The notes: a model not told the origin generated them from the letters alone. A DNA stretch of 64,000 bases from Ryuthela nishihirai (GCA_038380435.1 JAWZYU010000024.1:52724613-52788612), one strand, 5' to 3'; shown: positions 1 to 36,213, numbered from the stretch's first letter. A program made the numbers and translations.

Positions 1-941
1 ATATGTCGGTCTCCAACTAGTTATGATGGACTTATTGAGAGACGATATGTCGGTCTCCAACTAGTTATGATGGACTTATTGAGAGACGATATGTCGGTCT
101 CCAACTAGTTATAATGGACTTATTGAGAGACGATATGTCGGTCTCCAACTAGTTATGATGGACTTATTGAGAGACGATATGTCGGTCTCCAACTAGTTAT
201 GATGGACTTATTGAGAGACGATATGTCTGTCTCCAACTAGTTATGATGGACTTATTGAGAGACGATATGTCGGTCTCCAACTAGTTATGATGGACTTATT
301 GAGAGACGATATGTCGGTCTCCAACTAGTTATGATGGACTTATTGAGAGACGATATGTCGGTCTCCAACTAGTTATGATGGACTTATTGAGAGACGATAT
401 GTCGGTCTCCAACTAGTTATGATGGACTTATTGAGAGACGATATGTCGGTCTCCAACTAGTTATGATGGACTTATTGAGAGACGATATGTCGGTCTCCAA
501 CTAGTTATGATGGACTTATTGAGAGCCGATATGTCGGTCTCCAACTAGTTATGATGGACTTATTGAGAGACGATATGTCGGTCTCCAACTAGTTATGATG
601 GACTTATTGAGAGACGATATGTCGGTCTCCAACTAGTTATGATGGACTTATTGAGAGACGATATGTCGGTCTCCAACTAGTTATGATGGACTTATTGAGA
701 GACGATATGTCGGTCTCCAACTAGTTATGATGGACTTATTGAGAGACGATATGTCGGTCTCCAACTAGTTATGATGGACTTATTGAGAGACGATATGTCG
801 GTCTTCAACTAGTTATGATGGACTTATTGAGAGACGATATGTCGGTCTCCAACTAGTTATGATGGACTTATTGAGAGACGATATGTCGGTCTCCAACTAG
901 TTATGATGGACTTATTGAGAGACGATATGTCGGTCTTCAAC
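1..941. repeat. 44-bp minisatellite, about 21 copies
   Basis: The unit begins GATATGTCGGTCTCCAACTA and contains the 8-bp palindrome AACTAGTT, with GTCTC and GAGAC as inverted ends. Copies are almost identical; only a handful of single-base variants occur (near 110, 230, 527, 804). It runs off the left edge of the window and sits in an Nbea intron. Confidence 0.97.
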
Positions 942-1016
942 CTAACGCGTAAATATGTTTTCAACGATTCTAGCACCCGTGGCATCAAGATTTGAGAGAA
1001 AGAAATTTGCCAAGTC

Positions 1017-1310
1017 ATGGTATTAAGTGCTCCAATAATTGCTAAGGTGACGAGCCAAGAGTGTGATAAGACTTTAATGAAATTTGAAAAAGCATTAAGC
1101 ATATGGCTGGAAGACATGAACGATAATGTGCCTATTGATGGCGACACTTTACAAAAAGAAAAGTTTCTTTACCTCTATGTGCTGTTCAAACCTACCTCCA
1201 TGGTTCAAACATCCAGACGAAGAAGGGGACAGTCTTCTGATGAGAAGAAATTGCAAGTTTGGCTTAAGCTATAGGAACTGCTTCAACCTCAAAAACTTTC
1301 TTATTTATTT
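1017..1310 (+). pseudogene. Tigger/pogo-type transposase N-terminal (CENP-B HTH) remnant
   Basis: One frame reads FEKALSIWLEDMN then VPIDGDTLQ, the shape of the CENP-B type DNA-binding helix-turn-helix (x-KAL-x-W, VPI-x-G-x-x-L). A second frame continues HPDEEGDS, and a third LQVWLKL then NCFNLKNF, matching the following EEGD-x-S ... F-x-x-R-x-x-LK part. At least two frameshifts; no catalytic domain is visible. It lies just after the minisatellite. Confidence 0.45.
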
Positions 1311-1426
1311 TTTCATCTTTTCGTCTCCCTCTCTCTTTATGCAATTAAAAATAATGTGAAATTATATTTTGCATTGTACTCTTTGTTATGCACAATACAT
1401 TATTGTATGCATTATACATAATGTAC

Positions 1427-1819
1427 GGGGGGGGGGGGCTCAGTCGGTAGCGCGCCAGGCTCGAAATCTGTAGTTCCCAGGTTCGAGTCCCAGCTGGGTC
1501 AGCGTTGAGATTTATCTCCGCAAAATTCCCCTCCCTGCCCACGGTCAGTAGGGGACACCGATGGGCTTGGAAAGGCCGCCGTCCGTCGGATGGGACGTTA
1601 AGCCGTGGCCCCGTGTGCGGGAGAGCCATACCCTGTGCACGTTAAAGAACACGCTGGATGGCTTTGACGGAAGGCTACCATCTGTCTCCCAACAGCTGTT
1701 CCAGTGGGTCCCCTCCCCCAACCTTCTCTGAGCCTTCGGGATCCATGTGACCTGGCCATTTAGCCCATGGTGTGCAAAAAAGTGCCGCTCAGAGGTAAAA
1801 CAACCCAAACAACCCAACC
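1427..1819 (+). mobile_element. SINE-A copy, full length, TSD CATAATGTAC
   Basis: The tRNA-like head carries an A box (GGCTCAGTCGGTAGCGC) and a B box (GGTTCGAGTCCCAGC), followed by a roughly 300-bp unique body and tail repeats ACAACCCAAACAACCCAACC. The 10-bp duplication is at 1417-1426 and 1820-1829. Confidence 0.93.
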
Positions 1820-2587
1820 CATAATGTACAGGGTTGTATATATACAAAACCATGGGCGATTTCAAGGATTTTTCAAGGGTAATTTTGGCGATTTTCGCAT
1901 TACACCCAGATTTCAGAATGTGTCTTCACTCATCTTCTTCCCCGTGCAAGATGCGACTCGACTGTAATCAATAGCTTATCATGCAGATAAATTTTTTTAA
2001 CTATTTAATATCATCTCCCTTGATGTGATTTCTTGGAACTTTGATCGATTTGAATAGCGAACTCAAGTATCTGGCTTATTCTAAAGCTATTAAGTGATGA
2101 TGACCAGAATCAAAGGAAGCAGAGTCAGCTCAACCTGGTAAGCAAGTTAAGCACTACAATGGGGCACCTCTAAAATGTCTGAAAAGGAGCGCTTAAAAGG
2201 GTCTTCCCATGGGGATGCAAACATACCTTGAGCCTGTCCTGAAAGGAAGTGATAGTTTTTCCTCTATGAGATCTGCCAATGTTTTTAAAATGCCTATCTT
2301 TTTGTCGTGCTTGATGCTATCATTAAAATAAAATCAGTAATGTTAGTAAGGTTTCATATGTTGTTTGAGTAATTACAGTTAAGTAGGATTTTCTTTTATA
2401 TTGATTACATTTGTAGGTGATCGGCAGTGTAGAGGGAAGAATCATTGATATTAAGACAATAGTACTAGCTCAGTACTGTATATTTTTCTTCTGAATTTCT
2501 TCAAAATCAATGAAGTAAAAAGATGTTGCACAAACTAATTAAAAAAATGCATATTTAGGTTAATGGTTTGTAATAAAAAAATAAAAT

Positions 2588-2790
2588 AAATACCCCCTCA
2601 AGCAGCTGCTTGCCACAGAGGTCTGACAGGAGCCTGTCAGTTTATATGCCAAAGTAGAAGATCTGAGAGGATGGCAGGACCTCAGCAGAAAAACAACATA
2701 TACAACCATGCCTTATCCGGGGCTCGAACCCAGGTCCCTTAAATCAGTAGCCAAGCGCGCTAACCTTACTCGGCCATGGGACGGCTAACA
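2588..2790 (-). mobile_element. SINE-B copy, full length
   Basis: Head at the right: GGCCGAGTAAGGTTAGCGC-like A box and GGGTTCGAGCCCCGG B box on the - strand, then a body with CTGACAGGAGCCTGTCAG and an AT-rich tail at the left. The A box resembles Ser/Leu-type tRNAs. Confidence 0.88.
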
Positions 2791-2982
2791 GTTATTATTT
2801 ATGATTTAATTAGTTTTGGAGGAAACATTCTAAGAATGATATATTTTATATACTTGTGCCCAAATGGACCAGTTGTAGACAAATGATAATGAAAAAAACT
2901 TTAATATTCTTGCTTATATATAAAACTTTATTTTTTCTTATTATTTCGTGCATTATAAAACTTTAATTTATGATATTTTTAG

Positions 2983-26838
<23,856 letters not shown>

Positions 26839-27795
26839 AGTTCACTTCAAACAGTATTTGTCCCCCCGGACTGCAGGGCCCGTCCTTGCTGCTCACAAAC
26901 TATGGTGCACTGTGAGAATGGTAAACGTGTTATTACATATAAACCGGCCACACACTATTGTTATGCAGATATTTTGAGGATTTTCCAAAATGCAAATCAT
27001 CAGATTGATTGTTGGTTTTATTTTGTGCTTTAGCTACTTCTTAGTTGAGTTTCCTATTGTGATGTTTTTTGCACATCGCTCATCTACAAGAAAGGGGCCA
27101 GCATTTGGGCTCCATGCAGCTGTAAAGTGTACAGAGGCCATGAGAACAAGGAACGTCCATCAGCAGGCCCTCCAGCTGTATATAGGTGTCATGCCGTCTG
27201 CTGACTACGGTCGGTGTATCACCAAGTAGCCAGGACTCTCTTCTACGCTTGGACCCTTGCCACCCCAGGGTGAGGGCCTGCCATCTTGTATCTAATGAAC
27301 TTTTGACATCTTTGTTCCATACTCTAGTTGAGATAGCATTCCTTAAGAACAAATTCCATTTGGATCAACAGTTTCTAGCAGGCTGTCTGCCCGTAGCTAG
27401 CATGGACCCGTTGTTTCTAGTCAGAGGCCTAGGGCAATGTGTGGTGACAAAAGGCGTTGATGCCCAGCTTATATGTGCTCTGGCAAGTTAGAGGGAGGCT
27501 CAGGTAGTGTACTTAATGTGATCAACATTCCTTTTACTCATGCTGGGTGCGTGGGACATGGCCAGCTAGCTGTGTAGATGCCTTTTTTATATAGTCTGCG
27601 GTTGTGATATATAGATATATACATATATATATAAATGGAGTTATATGTAGTGCTGCAGCACTTGGGTTTTCAGTTTCTTGGGCACAGTTGTAGCACCTTG
27701 TGTCAACGCCATTTGTTGCCAGCACAGAAGGTGTGGGGCTCATCTAACAATCAGGTGAACTGGTTCAATAAATAAAATTATTGACTTATAATCTT
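26839..27795 (+). other. Nbea: Nbea 3' untranslated region
   Basis: About 950 nt after the stop, visibly richer in G/C than the introns. It contains TA-repeats near 27610-27635. Overlapping AATAAA signals are followed by a GT-rich stretch from 27793, as expected at a cleavage site. The short open frames here (27000-27490) have no recognisable homology and are treated as UTR. Confidence 0.7.
27767..27776 (+). terminator. Nbea: Polyadenylation signal of Nbea (two overlapping AATAAA)
   Basis: AATAAATAAA, two overlapping hexamers at 27767 and 27771. A T/G-rich downstream element (TTGTTGTTCTG) begins about 17 nt later. Cleavage is expected near 27790. Confidence 0.65.
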
Positions 27796-28021
27796 GTTGT
27801 TCTGTTTTTACTGTTGTACTTTCTTTTCTGAGTAGATCGTAACATCAGGGAAAAATCATGGTAAAAACTACTCATCATAGAAATTGTAAAAGAATCTTAA
27901 ATGTTAATAACATTAAGACTTTATTAACTACTGTTCAATAATTACATCATTGGAACAGTAGTTCAACATCTTGAAAAGACAAAAGACCCTTTTTGATTTC
28001 ATTTTAGTGCTTTCATTTTCG

Positions 28022-28060
28022 TTAGCATGAAAACCATCATGCATTTGGTTTTCATGCTAA
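28022..28060. repeat. Perfect 15-bp hairpin past the Nbea 3' end
   Basis: TTAGCATGAAAACCA (28022-28036) and its exact complement (28046-28060) enclose a 9-nt loop. It lies about 250 bp beyond the Nbea poly(A) signal. No function is assigned. Confidence 0.6.
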
Positions 28061-28372
28061 GCATTTGTTGTAGGAATTGCAGCTGTACAAAAAAAAAATA
28101 TTGATCTCATTCAGATTATATATATACACAAAATATTAGCATTTCACTATAATAAAAGTGTAATTTTTTTTGGTATATAACAAAGTATACAAATATTTTA
28201 ATATTTAAATAATTCAGCAATGTATAATCTGTTATTAAATATTAAAATACTTTTAAATCAAAAATAAGTGGAAAAATAATAAAACAACAACTGAAGATTG
28301 ATAACCGTTTTGCTGCAGCAGCATCAAAAGAGAAGTTTCCATCTTACCATCGCAATTTTTCAGACTTAATAG

Positions 28373-28751
28373 GGGGCGGGGGTGGCTCAGTCGATAGCAC
28401 GCCAGGCTCATAATCTGTAGTTCCCAGGTTCGAGTCCCAGCTGGGTCAGCGTTGAGATTTATCTCCGCAAAAATCCCCACCCTGCCCACGGTCAGTAGGG
28501 GACACCGATGGGCTTGGAAAGGCCGCCGTCCGTCGGATGGGACGTTAAGCCGTGGCCCCGTGTGCGGGAGAGTCATATCCTGTGCACGTTAAAGAACACG
28601 CTGGATGGCCTTGATGGGAGGCTACCATCTGTCTCCCAACAGCTGTTCCAGTGGGTCCCCTCCCCAACCTTCTCTGAGCCTTCGGGGTCCATGTGACCTG
28701 GCCATTTAGCCCATGGTGTGCAAAAAAGTGCCGCTCAGAGGTAAAACAACC
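28373..28751 (+). mobile_element. SINE-A copy, full length, TSD CAGACTTAATAG
   Basis: Intact A and B boxes. Twelve-bp duplication at 28361-28372 and 28752-28763. Confidence 0.95.
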
Positions 28752-29589
28752 CAGACTTAATAGCTACATATTTTACATTGCTGTATATTGATGAGAATTG
28801 CTGTAGTATGGAAGGGTTGATAATGATAATCTCAAATTTATGGCATACCCAATAACAACATTGTAGACATAAAAAACAGCAAATTTAGCAAAATTATAAA
28901 GGTATGCCTGAGGATCGCAATACTTCAACTTAAAGCGTACTTCTCAATTCTCTGTCTGCTATTTTAATCAAAAAAAAGGCGAAGAACTTTTTATGTAGAA
29001 CAGAAATTAGAAACCATTTAAACATTACACACCAGAAGAAACTAATTCAAAATTTTTTAAAACTTTGATAAGGAATAATTAAAGAAGGGTCATACAATGG
29101 GCTTTTTGCTGTACCTGTGAGCATTTCAGAATTCCCCAAATGAATTTGGTCGAACTGACCTGGCATGTACCCACTATAAAGACAAGATTTTTGTCATTTG
29201 TGCAGCACATTTAATGATAGTGAGTTGAGAAATCATGCTCGCTTCTTTAGACCATATTACACTCACTTTACATTCATCGTTGCACTATAGTGTGATGTTT
29301 TTTTCTTTGCATCCTCTATAATTTCGCAAATGAACATTCAAACTGCTTTTTGATAAATTATGGATATGAATCAGTAAAAGAGTTTTAATTCTGAATGTAA
29401 ATTTCATCTAGTATATTTTTATTACTTTTTTTTTTATTAACACGGTGTTATGAAGCAAAAGCAGCTTCTTGGTGACTTTTGCAATTAACTAATTATAGGT
29501 TGAATTTTTACAGGAAACAAAGCTGTTGGAGAAAATTTTTAAACTTGTTTTCATTTATTTGCAATTTTACCATAATAGCAACCATTTAG

Positions 29590-29917
29590 GTTGGGTTGGG
29601 TTGTTTTACCTCTGAGCAGTACCTCATGGATCCTGAAGGCTCAGAGAAGGTTGGGGGAGTGGACGCAGCTGTTGGGAGACGGACGGTAGCCTCCCGTCAA
29701 GGCCATCCAGCGTGTTCTTTAACGTGCACGGAGCCACTGCTTAACGTCTCATCCGACGGACGGCGGCCTTTAGAAGCCCATCGGTGTCCCTTACTGGCCA
29801 TGGGCAGGGCGGGGAGTTTTGCGGAGATAAATCTCAACGCTGACCCATCTGGAACTCGAGCCTGGATACCACAGATTACGAGCCTGGTAGGCTACCGACT
29901 GAGCCACCCCCACCCCC
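29590..29917 (-). mobile_element. SINE-A copy with internal deletion, TSD CAACCATTTAG
   Basis: Tail GGTTGGGTTGGGTTG at left, head at right, about 50 bp lost near the 3' end. Duplication at 29579-29589 and 29918-29928. Confidence 0.92.
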
Positions 29918-30000
29918 CAACCATTTAGCAGATATGTGCAAGAATGAATCAACTGAGTAGCAAGCAACCATCTTTAAAAGTGGGCGGCATAGCTAAGTTT

Positions 30001-30389
30001 GGGTTGGATTGTTTTACCTATGAGCTGGACTTTTTTTTTGCACATAATGGGCTAAATGGCCAGGTCTCAAAGACCCCGAGGGCTCAAAGAAGGTTGGGGG
30101 AAGGGACCCAGTGGACAGCATTGGGAGACAGATAATAGCCTCTCGTCAAGGCCATCCAACATGTTCTTTAACACGCACAGGGTGTAGGACTCCTACACAC
30201 GGAGCCACGGCTTGACGTCGCATCCAATGGACGGTAGCCTTTCCAATCCCATCAGTGTCCTCTATTGACCAAGGGTAAGGCAGGGAGTTTTGTAGAGATC
30301 AACCTCAATACTGGCTATGCGGTACTCTGAACTTGGGAAATGCAGATTAGGAGGTTGACACACTACCGACTGAGCCACTGCCGCCTCAT
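30001..30389 (-). mobile_element. Old SINE-A copy, TSD CTAAGTTT
   Basis: Full length but diverged. Duplication at 29993-30000 and 30390-30397. It lies 72 bp from the previous copy in the same orientation. Confidence 0.88.
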
Positions 30390-30686
30390 CTAAGTTTCGA
30401 TAAATGGGGACTTAAGCATTGCAGCATTTGCGCAAAAAAACATTTCTCTTTGAATTGATTTTTCTTTTCATAAATTTCCCTTATTACTAAGGGAGGACAG
30501 GTGACTGAAAGAGTGCATGACCATGAAAGAATGGTAAGCATTGATAGCGGCAGTTTTCACGATTTTCAAATAATTCATTGGTGTTTACAAAGACAGGGCC
30601 ATATTTTGGCGTAGGCAAATGCTGGGGCCCCCCACGATATTTTGAGGATTTTTGTTTTTACACCCCTTATAATAAGAGATCGCCAC

Positions 30687-30921
30687 CTATCGGATGGGAC
30701 ATTCAGCCGTTGCCCCATGTGCATACACTATATGCACATTACGCATACGAGAGCCATACACTATGCACATTAAAAAACATGTTTGATGGAATGTTACCAC
30801 ATGTCTCTCAACAGCTGTCTAGTGGCTCCCCACACCCTAACCTCTGAGCCCTTGGGGACCTTGTGACCTGGCTATTTAGCGTATTGTGTGCAAAAAAAGA
30901 CACTCGGAGGTAAAATAACCC
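30687..30921 (+). mobile_element. Old 5'-truncated SINE-A fragment
   Basis: Body from ATCGGATGGGACATTCAGCC to GGAGGTAAAATAACCCCC. It contains a local duplication of a TATGCACATTA-type segment. Confidence 0.75.
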
Positions 30922-31005
30922 CCTTATCAGAATTTTAAGGGGGGGGGGGGAGGTAAGTAAAGCTTAATATGGTTCTGTACATAGATTTGCACATTATTAA
31001 TTCAT

Positions 31006-31172
31006 CACGCTTGGCTACTGATCTAAGGGACCTGGGTTCGAGCCCCGGGTAAGGCATGGTTGTGTGTGTCGTTTTTCTGCTGAGGTCCTGCCATCCTCTC
31101 AGATCTCCTACTGTGGCATATAAACTGACAGGCTCCTGTTAGACCTCTGTGGCAAGCAGCTGCTTGAGGGGC
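31006..31172 (+). mobile_element. SINE-B copy lacking the A-box end
   Basis: Starts at CACGCTTGGCTACTGATC with an intact B box (GGGTTCGAGCCCCGG), then the full body to GCAGCTGCTTGAGGG. Confidence 0.85.
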
Positions 31173-31835
31173 GGCTAAAGTTTGTTTACCACATCAACCA
31201 AACCATCGCTAAATTTGCTTGTGAATGTAGTCACGTTTCTTAGTGTCTTGCTTAGATATTCCTAGCGAAGGATACTTTTATGGAGATTAAGGACTTTTAT
31301 TATGTTATTCAGTGCACCATTATGCACACTTTCGCTGAAAGCCATTTCTGTTGGATTTTTTTTTTTTGCTAAAATTTGTCAAAATTTTCCTGAATTATAG
31401 AACAACTATTGACAATGGCTGTTCCCAAAATATTAGGTATAAATGTTCCCGATAGTTTAAGCAGATCCACCGCAGTTTTAAGTGTTTGGCGAAAATGTGG
31501 TAATGTATTAAGTCGTCGTATAGACAATACAACGCTTAATATATTTTTTAGGGGAGGGGGAGATATGACAAAGTGTACATGCCCAAGGTGGGCTGCTGCA
31601 TGGTGTGGATGACTTGAAAATTCGTCTCTCATGTAAATGCGTTACTTAATGACGCCATATTGGTACGACACTTCAACATTAGTTGAAGTGCTCTGGGACA
31701 AAAAGGTTCTCTCATTGAAGTGTATTAAACTCTGCAACAAACTTTTTGAGTTGTAATATCAAATGCAGTTTACTGCATGTCCCTGCACCCTGTGTTTGTT
31801 GTAACAGTTATTGTGTTTGAAGTAGCTTTTGAGGT

Positions 31836-32221
31836 GAGGGACGGGGGTGGCTTAGTCGGTAGCGCGCCAGGCTCGTAATCTGTAGTTCCCAGGTTCGAGT
31901 CCCAGCTGGGTCAGCGTTGAGATTTATCTCCGCAAAATTCCCCGCTCTGCCCACGGTCGGTAGGGAACACCGATGGGCTTGGAAAGCCCGCCGTCCGTCG
32001 GATGGGACGTTAAGCCGTGGCCCCGTGTGCGGGAGAGCCATACCCTGTGCACGTTAAAGAACACGCTGGATGGCCTTGATGGGAGACTACCATCTGTCTT
32101 CCAACAGCTGTTCCAGTGGGTCCCCTCCCCCAACCTTCTCTGAGCCTTCGGGGTCCATGTGACCTGGCCATTTAGCCCATGGTGTGCAAAAAAGTGCCGC
32201 TCAGAGGTAAACCAAACCAAA
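31836..32221 (+). mobile_element. SINE-A copy, full length, TSD AGCTTTTGAGGT
   Basis: Intact boxes; the tail is ACCAAACCAAA rather than AACCC repeats. Twelve-bp duplication at 31824-31835 and 32222-32233. Confidence 0.94.
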
Positions 32222-32317
32222 AGCTTTTGAGGTAAATTGTTGACCAACAACACTGCTGTAATATGTTCCAGCTTTCACAACTCTTTAAATATTACAAATA
32301 TGTAATATAAAACATTA

Positions 32318-32375
32318 ACATGTCATCAGGAAGTCAGATCCCACCCAGCTCGAGGCAATTTTTCCTCTATACCCA
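32318..32375. repeat. Fragment of the tRNA-like MITE core
   Basis: ACATGTCATCAGGAAGTC, GATCCCACCCAGCTCGAGG and TTTTTCCTCTA are shared with 20660-20735. Confidence 0.5.
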
Positions 32376-32706
32376 TTTCAACATGATACTTATAGAGTGC
32401 AAAGTGATTAGATACTTTGTAAACCAGTAAGTGCTGAGTGAGATCTTCAATTTTTGTTCATGGTAAAATTTTTATGTAAAAAGCTTATTTTCGAACTTAG
32501 ATATGATTGAGACTTTTCTTTCACATAACAATTATTCCAATAATGGTAACTCGGATTCGCTAATCACACGATGTAAAAAATAGTCGATTTTTCCCCATCA
32601 AATTATTTAAAAAAAATTATCTCAAGTTCTTATGCACAGCGGAAAAGACAAGTGGCTTGGTTAAGCAATCAATCCATTGTCTCGAGGGAGAGATCCCGTG
32701 AAAGTG

Positions 32707-33049
32707 GGGCGGGGGTGGCTCAGTCAGTAGGGCGTCAGGCACGTAATCTGCAGTTCCCAGGTTCGAGTCCCAGCTGGGTTAGCGTCGAGACATCTCCGCA
32801 AAACTGCACACCAATGGGTTTTGGAAAGGCCGCCGTTCGTCGGATGGGACGTTAAGCCGCTGCCCCGTGTGCGGGAGAACCATACCCTGTGCACGTTTAT
32901 GGCCTTGACAAGAGGCTAGCATCTGTCTCTGAACAGCCGTTCCAGTGGGTCCCCTCCCCCAATCTTCTCTGAGCTTTCGGGGTCCTTGTAACCTGGCCAT
33001 CTAGCCCATGGTGTGCAAAAAAGTGCCACTCAGAAGTAAAACAACCCAA
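32707..33049 (+). mobile_element. SINE-A copy with internal deletions, TSD CCCGTGAAAGTG
   Basis: Lacks two body blocks (near 32805 and 32898). Twelve-bp duplication at 32695-32706 and 33050-33061. Confidence 0.94.
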
Positions 33050-33114
33050 CCCGTGAAAGTGTTGATTATAGAAATCAATGAAGAGGCACTTTCTTTTCAT
33101 AATCAGTACATGGG

Positions 33115-33497
33115 TTCGGTTGTTTTACCTCTGAGCGGCACTTTTTTGCACACCATGGGCTAAATGGCCAGGTCACATGGACCCCGAAGGCTCAGAGAAG
33201 GTTGGGGAGGGGACCCACTGGAAAAGCTGTTGGGAGACAGATGGTAGCCTCCCGTCAAGGCCATCCAGTGTGTTCTTTAACGTGCACAGGGTATGGCTCT
33301 CCCGCACACGGACCACGGCTTAACGTCCCATCCGACGGACGGCGGACTTTCCAAGCCCATCGGTGTCCCCTACTGACCGTGGGCAGGGCGGGGAATTTTT
33401 GCGGAGATAAATCTCAACGCTGACCCAGCTGGGACTCAAACCTGAGAACTACAGATTACGAGCCTGGCGCGCTACCGAGACTGAGCCACCCCCGCCC
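33115..33497 (-). mobile_element. SINE-A copy in inverted orientation to its neighbour
   Basis: Full length, head at right. No clear target duplication. With the copy 65 bp to the left it forms a tail-to-tail inverted pair. Confidence 0.92.
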
Positions 33498-33701
33498 CTA
33501 AGTCCTGAAGGATCGGAAGAGTTATAAGCGTTACTCCCTCTTGAATACACCACTGGGAAGGGCAGAACTAAGACTTGACACGAGAGTGCCGTGAAATGTA
33601 GTTGTGACGCACACACTGAGCGCTATAAACAAATATTGTTTGTAAAGAGAAAATGAAAAGCCAAGTAGTCGATCCTAGACTTTTTCCCAGGCGAGAGACT
33701 T

Positions 33702-33830
33702 GGATTGTTTTACCTCCAAGGGTAGGAGGCACGGATATAAATCTCAACACTGTCACAGGTGGGACTCGAATCCCTGGGAACTACGGATTAAGAGTCTGAC
33801 CAGAGATAGACTGAACAAACTCCTGCCACA
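33702..33830 (-). mobile_element. SINE-A remnant, tail joined to head
   Basis: GGATTGTTTTACCTCC (tail side) is followed directly by ATAAATCTCAACACTG and GGGACTCGAATCCCTGG; the body is deleted. Confidence 0.75.
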
Positions 33831-36213
33831 ACGAGAACCATGCCAAAGGAAGTTTAGTCCGAGAGAGTTCACGATATTAATTTATATTTTCATTTTGTTT
33901 ATAAGCATTTACATCCCGGATCAATAAAAAGGAGGAACTATTTTTTTATTTCAGTATAACATCCCCCCCCCCCTCCATTTTAGAAGTCTTTAATTCATTT
34001 TTCAAGAAAATTTTTAAATTTTTCACACTTTTAAAATACCTTTAGTGCTTTTATACCCCCCCCCCCCCTCCTTTTTTTTTTTACTCTCCTCCGCGTGGAA
34101 AGCAGGCCTGTAAAGCGATCTATCCCGGATGAAAATATTATTGTAGATAAGTAGTAATTTTATAGTTCAGTACAAGCGCAATTTAATAGCATAATTTTCA
34201 TTTCTCTTGTAGATCATTGATTCAGAGTTTTTGCATTTTCAAAGATCTGAAGAAGTTTGCATTTCTAAAATGTGCGACTATATCAGAAATTTTTTCCCCT
34301 GTCAAATATCAATGTCTAGTTCATTTATTGTAGTTTCCTAATATTTTCGTAAAAGTCCAAATATCACTAGTAGTTGCAAGAATTGATTAAATTGTAGAAA
34401 AAGTGTACTGAATATTTTTTTTCCTAAATTAGGAAAGCAGCATTTCGTTTTTCCTGGTTTGTCTCTCTCGTTAGATTGCTAGTAAGCCTGCACTATCACA
34501 AAGGGAGATTGGCATTCTTAAGGGGGATATAACCCTCCCCTTCTAGATTTTGAACAGTCGAAATACAAAATACCTTCATTTAATGAAGAATAATTATTTA
34601 ATGACAAACGCTAATACCTTCATTTAATGCGGAGACACCCGCAAAGCATTCGTCACGTCACATTAAGCGGGGTTACCTATTATGTTGCAGCAGGATTTTC
34701 CCAAATATTTCTATTGATGCCCCCCTCCCCCCACAAATAATAATGGCAATATAGATCCGCTAAATGTGAGTAAAACTTTAATGTCTGCTATTTAATAAAA
34801 TCGGAATTTCATCGAGTTATTCATAATGATGAGTGAATAGGCCTATGATTTGGTTGGGTTTTATGGCTCAAGGTCAACTAAGGTTATACTACGCCAAACA
34901 AGATCTACGAAACAAAATGACATGGATTTCAACATTCGTAAAAAACTTGTTTCCTTCCAACTTTCATTACAGTTATTCATTACAGTTAGAGTTTCAAAAA
35001 AAAATTATTCCATTACTTCCATAGTATGATAATTCAAAGTTAAAATTTAATGTGCTGTGGCCTTTTACAGATTTGCCTGCCCATTGGAGGGCAGACCCAT
35101 ACTTCGGAAAACCCTGTACTAGAGGATTATGTATTAGTTATATAATTGTCTTTTCAACATGTCTCTTTCGCTTCCCCGACTGAAATTTTCTGACTAAATC
35201 ATTATTCCCATCGTTTTACGAGAAAGGATAGTTTTTTTTTTTTCACTATTATAGAAACTAAATCTTTTCATATTATACTTTATTTTGCCACAATAAAAAA
35301 TATAAATTCCATATATATATAAAAACATATTTACAAGAAATGTAACTATTTGGGCTTGATATTTCGCAAATACATCTCATACATTGCACAAAAAAATTCT
35401 TCATATACATAAATTTGAATAAAAAAAAAAAGAGTATATTTACAATCTGAATTGACAATGAACTATGAATTTATGGCATTTCTACTTTGAATGAACTTCG
35501 CTGTGGTGTTAAAAAGTTTTAAATTTAGATTGAAACTGATTAGTATGGGAAGTAAATTGTTTTAAACAGAATTCATTCTGCATTTCCTGAATCCATTTGC
35601 TTTGGTGATTAACGTGTGGTCACTATTTAAAGACTTTTGCCAAGCAACTGCGTTAAGTGACACACGAAGTTACTCATTTTGACTTTCTGCAATTGCCTGT
35701 GGGTGAAAGATTTTAAAGACAGCAGTTAGTCGATTCAAGTTTGAATTGAAAAAAAATCTGGGATCAAAAGCGAAGGGGGGGGGTATTAATTGTTTTACCC
35801 GGGATGAACTCGCAGAACGTTCCTGCAGCCGTATCTGCTCAAAAACCGAATTACAGTTTAAACAAGTCTTCAAAATCACCAGTATTTTTGAATTTTATTT
35901 CGCATGCTTGAATTTTATTCTTCATATTTTTTCCTAATGAACGTTGTTGCATTATTTAAACTATTCGTACAAATTATAAAAACAATAAAATGCTATTAAC
36001 GCATTAAAAAGTTTAAAAATATAAGTTGTCTAATAATGAAGCCATTTTCTTCTCTGAGGGTTTTGTTTCTTTACTTATCACCTGTTGAATGCAATGCATA
36101 GAATAATTGTAGCTTGTTCTCGAGAACGTCAGGTCGCTCGATTCCAGTCTTCGACCATTATCACGTCAGTCCAATTATTATTATTGAACTATGATAAGTT
36201 ATTGCTAACTCGA

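Larger units (their letters stand above)
27796..36213. other. Convergent intergenic region between Nbea and the SLC6 gene
   Basis: Contains SINE-A and SINE-B copies listed separately. The remainder is AT-rich, with poly-C/poly-T tracts at 33961-33975 and 34058-34082. No coding pattern is recognised; open frames at 31369-31632 on both strands have no identifiable homology. Confidence 0.6.

Noticed and set aside
1..941. CRISPR-like regular array
   Set aside because: Units are contiguous and identical with no unique spacers, and the context is eukaryotic; it is a minisatellite.
1435..1500. tRNA gene at SINE-A heads
   Set aside because: A and B boxes are present, but no complete cloverleaf with a paired acceptor stem is evident and the same head recurs with a fixed 300-bp body and TSDs.
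2085..2330. 5S rRNA-like or exon-like segment (AAGTTAAGCA)
   Set aside because: Only one short 5S-like motif, no flanking 5S blocks, no splice-bounded open frame matching Nbea.
27080..27491. Open frames after the Nbea stop
   Set aside because: They lie in the 3' UTR before the poly(A) signal and show no recognisable protein family.
31369..31632. Overlapping open frames on both strands as a small gene
   Set aside because: No start context, splice or homology evidence; likely chance in intergenic DNA.
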